Positions 48,061 to 57,087 of a stretch of 64,000 bases of DNA are shown here, one piece after another. Numbering within the stretch: position 1 is the first letter of the stretch; each line of letters opens with the position of its first letter. The position numbers and the translations under genes are program-made. Source of the stretch: Emiliania huxleyi CCMP1516 (taxonomy: Eukaryota > Haptophyta > Isochrysidales > Noelaerhabdaceae); assembly GCF_000372725.1 (NCBI RefSeq), contig NW_005195300.1:398668-462667 (forward strand). The letters run 5' to 3'. The notes below the pieces were generated by a model. That model ran no database searches. It was not told the DNA's origin and saw only the letters and a program-made list of their open reading frames with translations.

Positions 48061-49520
48061 TCATGCACGGCGCTGCAGCACTGGCGCCTCACGCATGCCC
48101 GCATCGATTTCACACTGCTGCCACCCGCGCACGCGTGGCAGGGCTTCATCCCCTGGCGAACCTGGGACAACCTGGGCGAGCGGCGGCTCGTTCTCTCGGT
48201 CGGCATCCTCGGCGGCGGCGGCGCAGCCCTCAGCGTCCGCAGCAGGCGCGGCCGCAGGCGGATCCACGAGGAACTCGCGCGTGCACGGGTGCGTGACCTT
48301 GTCACGGTCGGCCGGCAGCGGCACCGTCTCCATGAGCTGCGCCTATACGCATACACAGGCGGATCGTGAGAATGGCAGTTGGCGCGGCGATCGGCGCGGC
48401 AGTTGGCACAGCGGTTGGAGCGGCGGTCGGCGCGGCGGTCGGCGCGGCGGTCGGCGCGTGGGTCGGCGCGTGGGTCGGCGCGTGGGTCGGGGCGGTGGTC
48501 GGCGCGGCGCTCACCTCGCCATGACCCCCCCACCGCGGAGGGGCTCGTGCTGCAGGCCGCCCTGAAGGCTTTGACCGCTCGGTCCATCCGTAAATTCTTC
48601 CCACTGAATTTTCCGGTCGCCGAGAAGTGAATGAGATCTTTGTCGCAGATGCTCTTGTTCAGCTGCGGCGGCCCATATGAGCCGATGGCTTTTCCGTCAC
48701 CCTGCATGAGCAGCGGATCAATCACTGCCGTCCGCAGCCCCTGCTTTGCCCACTTCTTAATGATCGAGCCCATGGCGGACTGCTCAAAAGCATCCGCTGA
48801 CAATTTCAGCCCAGTGGCGAGTGTATCATTGATCATCGCAATCGTGGTCGGGTGCGCCTTTGCGAGCCAGACGCCCCCGTTGTAATTTTGATGCTCGCAC
48901 GCAAAGGTGGGGCACTCACGGTTGAAACCTGACTCGCGCCCCCAGATGATCCCATAGAAATCAAGACCCACCTGCGCCTGTACGCCCCGCGGCGCCAAGT
49001 GTGGTGGCAGCTGCGGAGGCCCTCCTCCGGGAAAGGGCTCTCTAAACGTGAGGACGTCAGTGTCGAGGTTGGTCACGTGTACCCCGTGCCACAGCGCCAG
49101 CGCTGCCATCTCGACGCGCCGCCAGCACATTCTGGCATACACCTGATGAAGTACGCCCCCTTTCTCGTCGTGATAGGTGGCCTCGTGGCCCAGAACACCC
49201 TTTGCACCACGTTTCACAAGCCCAGCATCAAGGAGTTGGGTATCGAGCGCACAGTGCTGAACTACGGCCGACTCCTGGCAAGCTCTCATCGCCGCGTCGT
49301 CCCAGTTGATGATGACCCATCGAGAGAGCATGGACGACAGCCGCTGCTCCTTCACCAAGTCCAGCTGCCTCCGCCAGGTGGGAATTGCCGCTTCGTTGAG
49401 GAAGGTGAGTATGATGCCTGCGCCCGAGCTTGTGGAATTGGCGGCCAAAATATCATCGAGCACTCGCTGCTCGATCCCACTCTTGAGCAGGGTATTGTGG
49501 ACGACAGGAGCTAACTCTGG
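48061..49520 (-). CDS. Nucleotide-diphospho-sugar transferase (DUF271-type)
   Basis: Main exon about 49520-48545: GIILTFLNEAAIPTWRRQLD, MLSRWVIINWDDAAMRACQE, YARMCWRRVEMAALALWHGV, then HVTNLDTDVLTFREPF, FACEHQNYNGGVWLAKAHPT and ICDKDLIHFSATGKFSGKNL. The LDTDV motif is the DxD metal/nucleotide-sugar site of the Nucleotid_trans family, Golgi-type enzymes adding sugars to wall polymers or proteins. After FRAACSTSPSAVGG the frame enters a 12-bp repeat (48390-48515) that is probably an intron; a last exon from about 48333 (METVPLPADRDKVTHPCTRE...) to 48061 is possible. The frame is open upstream to 49670 without a clear presequence, so the start is uncertain. Confidence 0.65.
48385..48515. repeat. 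12-bp GGTCGGCGCG(G/T)C minisatellite
   Basis: About ten copies of GCGGTCGGCGCG/GTGGGTCGGCGC in tandem, open in every frame (reads RADPRADRRAD or APTHAPTAAPT on the minus strand). Interpreted as an intron of the glycosyltransferase gene rather than coding. Confidence 0.75.
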
Positions 49521-49755
49521 CTGGACCGACCGATTGGCCGCACGCGAGGGCGAAGATTTTTTTTGGCGAAACCGATGAAACCTACACGAAACCGACACGA
49601 AACCGACCTGAAATCTACCAACCAAAACTGACCTCCTCCGCCGCCGCGCAGCATCTCGCTGTGACGCCACCCCTCTCCCCTCCGGGCCCGCCGGAGGGGG
49701 ATTAGTATGTTATTTTTTCAGCTTTATCTTCGCTGCAATCCCGCAAGCATATTTT

Positions 49756-49895
49756 TTTGAGCTTAGCCTTCGATGTTATGAAACAACGCAAGGCGGACAT
49801 GGCATATCGCTCTCGGGCCCACAGACATGAGACATCCCGCACACTCACCGCACACCCGCCGCCCCCGCGCGCGCCCCACCCCGGCCGGGAGAAAG
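49756..49895. repeat. Dispersed repeat, direct copy at 61.6 kb
   Basis: Begins TTTGAGCTTAGCCTTCGATG and ends CCGGCCGGGAGAAAG. The copy at 61598-61720 matches closely and in the same orientation, with one 17-bp indel (GAGACATCCCGCACACTCACC-type duplication here). Probably a short interspersed element. Positions 49680-49755 hold nothing else recognisable. Confidence 0.8.
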
Positions 49896-50475
49896 GGGAG
49901 TGACAGTTTGGGATGGACAGCCCGAGTATGTTGAGTCCTGGCTCAACAACGCAGGGAACAAGAGGGGGTGGTCCGGCTCACAAGTCCGGCTCACGCGCCT
50001 CGAGCTTAACATCTACCGCACTGGTCACTTCCGCCCCCTCGCTCCCAACCCATCCACCCCGCCCCGGGCCGCGCCGCGCGATCTCGGGCGATCTCGCGCT
50101 ATCTCGGGCGATCTCGGGGCCGCGCCGCGCTATCTCGGGCGATCTCGCGCTATCTCAGGCGATCTCGGGGCCGCGCCGCGCTATCTCGGGCGATCTCGGA
50201 GCGTCGCTCGCGCGGCGTCACACCTGCTCAAAAAGGAAGGAGGTTGGAGGCAGGAGGTCACGCCCCATCCAGAGCGCCGCCGTCGCCGGGTTTTTGGCCC
50301 CCGGGTCGTCGCCCGACGGTTGCTGCGCGGGGCAGCAGACCGTCGGACGGCGCGACGACGCCCCGTCGGAGGAGGGGGAAAATATTTTTTTCCACATTTC
50401 GCTTCTTCGCGGAAGTCGACCCCGGCAGGCGTATATCGCAGGAGCCGGAACCCTGCTGCACGAGCGCTTCACCGA
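49896..50475. other. 5' flank with CGATCTCGGG decamer array
   Basis: Decamer units (GCGATCTCGG, GCTATCTCGG) at about 50077-50205, with GGGCCGCGCCGC blocks at 30-50 bp intervals. No coding is supported; it lies upstream of the NAPRT-like gene. Confidence 0.6.
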
Positions 50476-52823
50476 ATGGCCTCATGCACTACGCAGCGCC
50501 AGGCCCTGCTCAGCGCTGTTGCGGCGCTGCCGACGGCGGACGACGGCAGCTGGAGCGTTCCCGCGCCGATCCTCAAGGCGACGTCGACCAGCGAAGCCGA
50601 CGCCAAGCGCCACGTGCTGTCGTTCAGCGCGTGGGCGCAGGGTGCGGTGCGGCAGCTGCCCGAGGCGTCCGAGCATGAGGCGACCGACTTCAGCGACTAC
50701 TACAAGATTGTTATGTCGCGTGTGCAGCTCGTCTACGCAAAGGCAACGCAGCCAGCGGGCGAGCTGCGCTTCCCGGCCTGCCGCTTCCAGACGCAGCTGA
50801 GGAGGCGGCCGCAGGTCGTCAAGGACGGAGCGGCGCGCGAGCTCGGCGTCTTTGACAGCGGCGCCGGCCCCGAGATGGTCGGATCGTACGAGGGGTCGAG
50901 TGCCGCCTTCCGCGCCGCACTGCAGGCCGTCGGCGAGCGTCGCTTCCGCGCCGCCACGCTGCGCAGGCTGATCGCGGCGCGGGGCCCTCCGGCGGCGAGC
51001 ATCGAGGAGAGCCTCGCGCCTGTCAACGAGGAGTGGGTCCGCCTGCTCTCCGGCTCGAGGCTCTTTGAGCTGCTCGACGAAGGCGTCGGCTTCTCGGCGA
51101 GCGGCGGCGTGCAGGTCAGGGTGGAGCTGCAGGGGGGGCAGGCGGTGGTTCTGGCGCAAGGGCCGTGGTTCCGCGTCACCTTTGCGGAGACGCCGATCCT
51201 GCAGTGCATGGCTCAGTTTATGACCGAGGCGGTGCAGACAGAGGGCGACCACGGCGCGGCCCGCTGGTGCCGCGACGCGCTGATGAACTTTGCCGTCGCC
51301 GCGCACTCCGTGCAGGAGCGCGTGCATGCGCCGGGGCTCGGCTCCGTCTCCTTCTTCGCGGGCCGCCGCGCGCCGCACGCAGACTTCCACCTGCTGCAGC
51401 ACCTGTACCTGCAGCAGCTCTGGCCCGCGTTCGCCACGTCGTCCCTGTTTGCCGGCCGCGTGCTGCCGCGCTGCCGCCTCGTCGGCACGTCGGCGCACGA
51501 GGGGCCGATGGCGCTGATGGCGCTGGAGGCGCGAGATGGCCCGAGATGGCCCGAGATCACCCGAGATTAGGCGCGAGCACCGCGCCTGATCTCGAGATCC
51601 CCCGAGATTCCCCGAGGTTAGGCGCCCCTCGACGCGCGCCTCCCCCTCTCGTCCGTTCTCTGGACAGTGCTCTTCTGGGCGTGCACGGGCAACAGGACCG
51701 TCTTGCCGGACGCCTTTGGCTCGGCGACGTTCAAGCACAGACTACCCGAGACTACCCGAGATTACCCGAGATTACGCCTTTGGCTCGGCACCGTTCAAGC
51801 ACATGCTGCTCGAGGCGACGCGCGTCGTGCGTCTGTGAACAGCGTCTCTTCACACCTGCAGCCGTGAACAGGCACATGCTGCTCGAGCTCGGCCTGCTGC
51901 CCGACGTCGCGATGGCGCGGCAGGACTCGGGCCGGCTCGCGCGCTTCGCGGCCATCTTCCCAGAGACGCGGCGCATGGCGTCGGAGATTGAGGAGTTTGC
52001 CGACATCGAGGAGGCGCTGCGGTGCGGCTACCGCTACTTCGGCGCGGGCGGCTTCTTCGGCGAGAAGAGGCGAGGCCTCGCCGAGTTTTCGATCGCCGCG
52101 AAGATCACGACGGCGCTCTGCCCTGCCGCGGACGGCACGCTGCGGGTGGGGCACGCGGGCAAGCTGGGCGACTTCTCCGAGGGCTCATGGGCGGACTCCT
52201 CTCGGACCCTTCTCGGAACCTTCTCGGAACCTTTCCCCCGCAGGCGACTTCTCCGAGGGCTCGTGGGCGGACTACTCGGAAGAGAAGCACGGCGGGACGG
52301 CGCGCGCCAGAGCTCATCCCCCCTCCGGAGATCTCGGGTCGCTTGGGACTTCTCGGCTCCTCTCGGCTCCTCTCGGCTCCTCTCGGCTCCTCTCGGCTCC
52401 TCTCGGCTCCTCTCAGCTCCTCTCGGCTCCTCTCGGCTCCTCTCGGCTCCTCTCGGCTCCTCTCGGCTCCTCTCGGGCCACCTCGGCCGATCCTCGGCGC
52501 AGGCGCGAGCCAAGTTCATCGTCCCCGCGGAGGTCGACCGCGACGAGATGTTCGCTCGGCTCCTCGGCTACGCGCGCGCGGGCGACGCGCTGCACGACGC
52601 GGCCACCGCCGCCGCCGCCGCGGGGGGCGGCGCGGCGCCTGGGACGCTGCTGGTCCGAGCCGACGCAGAGGCGCTGGCGGCGCGGCTACGCGAGGTGGGC
52701 GGCGCGGAGGCCATGGGAGGGTACGCGCGCATTCGCGACGCGCTGACGACGTACGCGGAGCGTGTCGACGCGGCGGCGGCGGCGCTTCCAGCTCAGCCTC
52801 AGGCGGCCGCCGCATCGCGGTGA
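50476..52823 (+). CDS. Nicotinate phosphoribosyltransferase-like enzyme, multi-exon
   Basis: ATG at 50476 (MASCTTQRQALLSAVAALPT). Exon 1, to about 51528, has TDFSDYYKIVMSRVQLVYA near residue 75 (the T-D-x-Y-K-x-x-M signature of NAPRTases), VSFFAGRRAPHADFHLLQHL and RLVGTSAHEGPMALMALE. Later exons: about 51668-51739 (LFWACTGNRTVLPDAFGSAT), about 51868-52167 (HMLLELGLLPDVAMARQDSG ... FFGEKRRGLAEFSIAAKITT), 52244-52310 (DFSEGSWADYSEEKHGGTA) and about 52501-52823 (AKFIVPAEVDRDEMFARLLG to the stop). Fold and motifs fit the PncB/NAPRT family, which makes nicotinate mononucleotide for NAD; QDSGR would fit the later phosphate-binding region. The join after exon 1 is not proved. Introns copy neighbouring exon ends. 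Confidence 0.65.
51529..51871 (+). repeat. NAPRT-gene introns with copied exon ends
   Basis: GATGGCCCGA and CCCGAGATTA decamers, then the exon end CTTTGGCTCGGC(G/A)ACGTT with CAAGCACA at about 51714-51739, which recurs at about 51779-51803. GCACATGCTGCTCGAG occurs at about 51799 and again at 51872, the start of the next exon. The intron thus carries near-copies of both the preceding exon end and the following exon start. Confidence 0.7.
52168..52274 (+). repeat. NAPRT-gene intron flanked by a 31-bp near-perfect exon duplication
   Basis: GCGACTTCTCCGAGGGCTC(A/G)TGGGCGGACT occurs at 52168 and again at 52244, period 76 bp. The GC-AG intron 52168-52243 ends CCCCGCAG, removes exactly one copy and keeps KLG|DFSEGSWADYSEE in frame. 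The filler is TCTCGGAACC units. Confidence 0.85.
52343..52484. repeat. TCTCGGCTCC decamer array
   Basis: About 13 nearly perfect copies of the 10-mer TCTCGGCTCC (one TCTCAGCTCC), in the NAPRT-gene intron just upstream of its last exon. It provides a polypyrimidine tract before CGGCGCAG. Confidence 0.9.
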
Positions 52824-53121
52824 TGAGCGGCGAGGGGGCGGAGGGCGAGGCCGTGGGCGCCGAGAAATCATCAGCCACCGCTGTTTCTGAGTTTCTAGGT
52901 GTGTGTGTGGAGTGTGTTGCTTCGTCGCTAGTATCGACGCTGCGTATGCTGCACCGCGTTTTCCGGAGGTCCTCACCGAGGACGCCCCCCCGCTCTTCCT
53001 CTTCAGCGCTGTCTGATATATATAGAGTGCGGGTGACGGAGGTTCCGCTCGTCGACACATCCACGGACCACGCCATGGTCATACCGGCACCAACTCGATT
53101 CGCAGTACGTAGATCGGCGTC
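52824..53121. other. Intergenic stretch with a TATA-like GATATATATAGAG
   Basis: GATATATATAGAG at about 53017-53029 resembles a TATA box, but no coding region I can support follows it on the plus strand, and on the minus strand this is the end of the SET gene. Confidence 0.35.
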
Positions 53122-54148
53122 TCACGCGTCACGGCCGGGCTGCGGGAGACGGGGCCTCTGCGGCTCCGGCTGCAGCGGTACGCCCCTCCCGCACGGGTTC
53201 GGCCCTCGCGGCATATGCGGTGGCGTTTGGCACTGCGGCACTCCGCTGGGCAGGAAGCCATACGCGTTCAGGTACCTCTCGCAGCACATGAGATAGGAGT
53301 AGTGCTTTCGCACCTCCTCACCCTTGCGGATCGCGCGCTTCGCGTGCATCGTGAAGGCGTGCTCGCTCGCGCGGAACCGGTTTTTGACGTCGCCGGGTGT
53401 ACCGTGGTTGAGCAAATCGGCGCCGGGCGCGCTGAAGAGAATCTGCTGCCCGGGCGTGTACCAGGGCATGCTCCATTGGCGGGCATGTAGCACGCTCACC
53501 ATGGAGCGAAAGCGCTCCCTGCTGTACACCTGCACCAGCTGCTCCTGGGAGCACACGATGGCGTCGCAGACGCCGCCCTCACTCAGTGCGGCAGCGTGAC
53601 GGCGGAAGCTCACATCGACGAGGCGCCTCCACGCAGACTCGGTCGCGGCCCGCGACGACGCTGCTAACTTTCGGCTGTAGTTGGAGAGCGAGTTCAGCCG
53701 CTCCTGAGAGGTTGCGGGGTCCCACGTCTGGGGGATGCCGTCGGTCGGGTGCGCCTCGAGCAGTGCCTTTACGTACGGCATCCAAAAGGAGGCGTTGCGA
53801 GTGGACTCGCGAATCAAGAAGGAAGCCATTGCACTGCGCGTGCCGACCTCCCTCACCATGGGGGAGAGGCTCGAGTTCTGGATTGTAAACGCGCTCAACA
53901 AGCTGGCTCTTGGCACGCGGCACACCAGCTCGGCGGATCGGATGGCTTCGGTGGCTCGGACCCCACGGAGCTTGATTCCCAGAGTCGGGTAGTAAAAGGA
54001 GCCGAATTTGAGCTTCGGGCACTGTATTCCCATCGCCTTTTGCGCTCGCGGCCAGAGTTCCACTCGTTCGGCGAGGGTCCTCCTCTCCCAGGTAGCGCGT
54101 CTCCAGATGCCACCGTCGAGCAGGTCAGCGGGCATGGTCTCAGACATG
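53122..54148 (-). CDS. SET-domain protein, RuBisCO-LSMT/SETD3 type
   Basis: ATG at 54148 (MSETMPADLLDGGIWRRATW) is preferred; the frame continues upstream to 54486 without recognisable protein. Residues about 50-80 (GIQCPKLKFGSFYYPTLGIK) begin the SET fold (GIKLRGVRATEAIRSAEL). Later come AMASFLIRESTRNASFWMPY, VHAR-like helices, then APGADLLNHGTPGDV (the D-x-x-N-H S-adenosylmethionine/catalytic loop) and KGEEVRKHYSYLMCCERYLN then AYGFLPSG (E-x-x-x-Y, YGF). The long helical insert between SET halves is typical of plant LSMT and SETD3/SETD6 lysine or histidine methyltransferases. No introns needed. The C-terminal 30 residues are Pro/Arg-rich. Confidence 0.75.
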
Positions 54149-54694
54149 TGCTTCAGGGTTGATTCCGAGTTACAACTTCGCTGACCGCTCTGCAGTGGGG
54201 GTAGGAGGGAATGCGTTGCGGATCCGCGCGGACGAGCGGCTGCAGCGCCGCTTCGCCGAGGTGGGGCGCGCGATCCAAAGCAACTTTTGAAGCTCCCTCG
54301 ATGGAACTTCGACGCGAGCACTTCCGTCCGGGGAATCACCGCGTGCCTCCCCGTCTTTGTAGCCTGACGTTTGTGCCCCGTTTGTGCCGCGTCCTGTGCC
54401 CCCGAGTTCATTGAAAAAACTGCGGCCTCCTGCGTTTGCGCGCGATACATCACCACCCTCTCTGGCATCTCCTCATCATCAATCACGCGCCAAGACCCAA
54501 GTGGGAGGGAAGTGGACGGGGCCCTGAGCCGACCTAGCCGCCAAACGGAATGGGGCGCCCAACACGTGCCGGATTACTGTGCCTTCCCCGGGCACAGCCT
54601 TTCGGTTCGAAGGGTCGGTGCGTGTGGAACACCCGTACCCCCGCACCAAAAAAGGCGTCTATACATCTGACCCCGACGGACTGCCGACACGGAC
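54149..54694. other. Intergenic stretch, no gene recognised
   Basis: 5' flank of the SET gene (minus) and of the secreted-protein gene (plus). No coding beyond the open extension of the SET frame, and no clear promoter element. Confidence 0.35.
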
Positions 54695-55490
54695 ATGCTG
54701 AAGACTGCCTCGCTTCTGCTCGTCGCGCTGCCGGCGTCTGCCCTGCCGGTATTCGCTCCGCCCTGCTACAATTACTCACTCAGGCAGGCTGAGCCTCACA
54801 CGCGCACACCGGCGTGCGCAGGCAGAAACCGTCCACGACATCAACCCAACCGCTCGCGGCACCGCCTTTGCGCCCAAGCCCTCTCCTCCCGTGCCCGACG
54901 TGGTCGACGACCCCGCCTGGCTGATCGCCACCTCTGGCTTCTGCTCGAACCTCAACGTCGTCATGAAGGAGCGAGACGTTGCGGCGAGCGAGACGGAGGG
55001 CGACACGGCGGCCCACTTCATCGCCGACATCGCCTTCAACTACTACCCGCAGACGGCGGTCAAGTTCACCGACTTCCCTCACCACCTCGCAAAGACCATC
55101 GAGGGCGACGCGGCAGAGGCGGACGCGCTGGTCTCCAGCGCGTGGGACCACAAGAACATCGCGCTGCTCGAGCCGACGTCGACATGCGGTGCTGACGAAC
55201 AGAACGATCAGGCTTGGGGCATCTCGGTCTTCAAGGTGGAGGAGCACCGCCCTTGCGCGGACGGCGAGACTGCGTGGGAGGGACATCCCTGCGTCCACTA
55301 CTCCGGCTACGTCTCGGCGGCTACATCCAATTTTGTCAACGTGAATGAGGGGCGCTTCGTCTGCCAGCTGTTCGTTGACTCCGATTACGCTGACGGTGCC
55401 TGGTGCGACAATTTTGGCAAGGGCTGGGCAGGGTTCACCCACACGACAGGGTCCCAGGGATTCCCCTGTGGTGTAGGATGGGCGAAATAA
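54695..55490 (+). CDS. Secreted cysteine-containing protein, two exons
   Basis: Exon 1 is 54695-54787 (MLKTASLLLVALPASALPVF, a signal peptide); exon 2 is 54822-55490 (AETVHDINPTARGTAFAPKP ...). The join SLRQ|AETV uses a 34-nt GC-AG intron. About 253 residues. The mature part has SGFCSNLNVVMKERDVA, DIAFNYYPQTAVKFTDFPHH, HKNIALLEPTSTCGADEQND, PCADGETAWEGHPCVHYSGY and YADGAWCDNFGKGWAGF, with about eight Cys that could pair. No family recognised. The stop lies in an AAATAAATAAATAG motif like that of the 10.7 kb gene. Confidence 0.6.
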
Positions 55491-55780
55491 ATAAATAGAG
55501 CAGTCATCTCCAGGAGAGATGGGCGACGCACGAACACAGAGGCACAGTGCGCACCGCGCCCCGCTCACAGGGCGTGCATCACACACGTGGACTGTGTGAC
55601 CCCTCGGGTTCTGGAACAGAGGTGTAACGTACTTTTAGCTTACTGGAGGTGTATGTACTTTTAGCTTACTGGGAGAAAAGGGAGAGGGGGTTGTGTTCTC
55701 TAGGCCCCTGAGGGCCCTAGGCGCGGCGTGAGAGCTCGGAAGCGAGCTTTGCACGGCGATCGAGGATGGCGCGGTTCGAG
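55491..55780. repeat. Tandem TACTTTTAGCTTACTGG and flanks
   Basis: TGTACTTTTAGCTTACTGG(G)AG occurs twice (about 55629-55647 and 55653-55674), and in reverse at about 20207-20228. The sequence from about 55700 to 55780 may be a 5' untranslated exon of the duplicated Cys-rich gene, ending GTTCGAG|GTGTGA. Confidence 0.55.
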
Positions 55781-55786
55781 GTGTGA

Positions 55787-56100
55787 AGGAAAAGAAAGAA
55801 AGAAAACAGACAACCCAAGGGAGGGATGGGAGGACGGCACGCCGCCACCACACAGGGATTTTAAGGAGAGGAGTGTGGTGCTAGCCGTCGCCCACCCTAT
55901 CCCTTGGTCGTCTACCTCTTCCATCTCCCTTCGCAGTCCCTCGCCGATTCTCGCTGCAACCTTCATGCCACCTCGCGGTCGTCCCACTCTCGTCGTTCTC
56001 CCTCCTGTCGCTTCCTTCTCTGTCGCGTCGTTCTCGCCTGCCTGCCGCTCCCTTGTTCTCGCGGCTTCTCTCTCCTCGCAGAATGGGCATATAAGGAAAA
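55787..56100 (+). mobile_element. Introner element, full-length form, 5' of the Cys-rich gene
   Basis: About 300 bp matching infB intron 9 end to end: GAAAGAAAGAAAACAGACA, the GACGGC...GCCGTC hairpin, GATTCTCGCTGCAACCTTCA, a Pyr-rich tract and CTCGCAG at about 56081. A candidate 8-bp duplication AAGGAAAA (55787-55794, 56093-56100) brackets it. It could be removed as an intron from GAG|GTGTGA to CTCGCAG, within the 5' UTR of the next gene. Confidence 0.85.
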
Positions 56101-56146
56101 TTGCCCTGGGTCGCGTGAGGGAGACGGAGCCCGAGCGGAGTCCACC

Positions 56147-56656
56147 ATGGGCTCGGGCTCCGTCTCCATCGGCTCCGGCTCGGGCTCCACGGCCGGCTCC
56201 GTCTGCCCGGCCGAGTCCACCGCGACCACCTGCGCAGAGGAGGACGCCAAGGGCTGGACCGACGCCGGGGGCTACACCTGCGGCTCCTGGATGGGCTACG
56301 AGTGCGCCACGACCGCGGTCGAGTCGTTCAGCTACACGCCGGCGCAGGCGGCCGCGCTTGCCTCGTGCTGCAAGACGTGCTGCGCCCCGGTATCGGGCTC
56401 CGTCTCCATCGGCTCCGGCTCGGGCTCCACGGCCGGCTCCGTCTGCCCGGCCGAGTCCACCGCGACCACCTGCGCAGAGAAGGACGCCAAGGGCTGGACC
56501 GACGCCTTTGGCTACACCTGCGGCTCCTGGATGGGCTACGAGTGCGCCACGACCGCGGTCGAGTGGTACAGCTACACGCCGGCGCAGGCGGCCGCGCTTG
56601 CCTCGTGCTGCAAGACGTGCTGCGCCCCGGTAAAATCAAGGGCCCGGAGGGTCTGA
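56147..56656 (+). CDS. Tandemly duplicated Cys-rich domain protein
   Basis: ATG at 56147. Two near-identical 81-residue units (243-bp direct repeat, about 56150-56392 and 56393-56635), each GSVSIGSGSGSTAGSVCPAE ... TCAEEDAKGWTDAGGYTCGS ... WMGYECATTAVESFSYTPAQ ... AAALASCCKTCCAPV. Six to seven Cys per unit and the WTD..GYTC..W.GYxC pattern with a terminal CCxxCC resemble small secreted disulfide domains (ShK-like spacing). The tail KSRARRV then stops. No signal peptide is present from this Met; one could be encoded upstream of the introner-type intron. Only about five residues differ between units, so the duplication is recent. Confidence 0.6.
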   Translation: MGSGSVSIGSGSGSTAGSVCPAESTATTCAEEDAKGWTDAGGYTCGSWMGYECATTAVESFSYTPAQAAALASCCKTCCAPVSGSVSIGSGSGSTAGSVCPAESTATTCAEKDAKGWTDAFGYTCGSWMGYECATTAVEWYSYTPAQAAALASCCKTCCAPVKSRARRV

Positions 56657-57087
56657 CCACGGCCGCGCAACCTCGAGATAACCACCGCTCGAGAGCAGCA
56701 GCAAAGACGAGAGCAGTCCGCCCGCGGCCCCCGCGCGAATCATCTATGGCGCCGTGTGTCATGTTTGTATCATGCAGCCCCTCTCATTAACATTATGTCG
56801 ATCAGAGACCGCCCCGTTCGCGCTCGCACGTCCCCGTTGAGACTCTCTCCACTCTCTCGACTCTTGTCTAAGACACTAGAGAGTCTCGCTGCTCTCTCCA
56901 AGCTCCCCCCTCTGGCAAAGACTGACCCCGTGGCCCGGAGCCCTCGCTCAGCCGAGGGAGGTGAGCTTCGCACCACAGCCAAAGCGCATGCGAAGCACCG
57001 CGACGGAGTGCAACCCGCATGCCATCCCCGTTCCTCGAGTCCTTTGGCATTCCAGCCCGTGAGGCTCTGCTGTCGGTCGAGGCGTCG
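56657..57087. other. Intergenic stretch, no gene recognised
   Basis: Short AC/CT-rich segments; no coding support and no clear repeats. Confidence 0.35.

Noticed and set aside
48302..48604. APTHAPTAAPT repeat protein
   Set aside because: A 12-bp minisatellite open in all frames, best explained as an intron of the glycosyltransferase gene.
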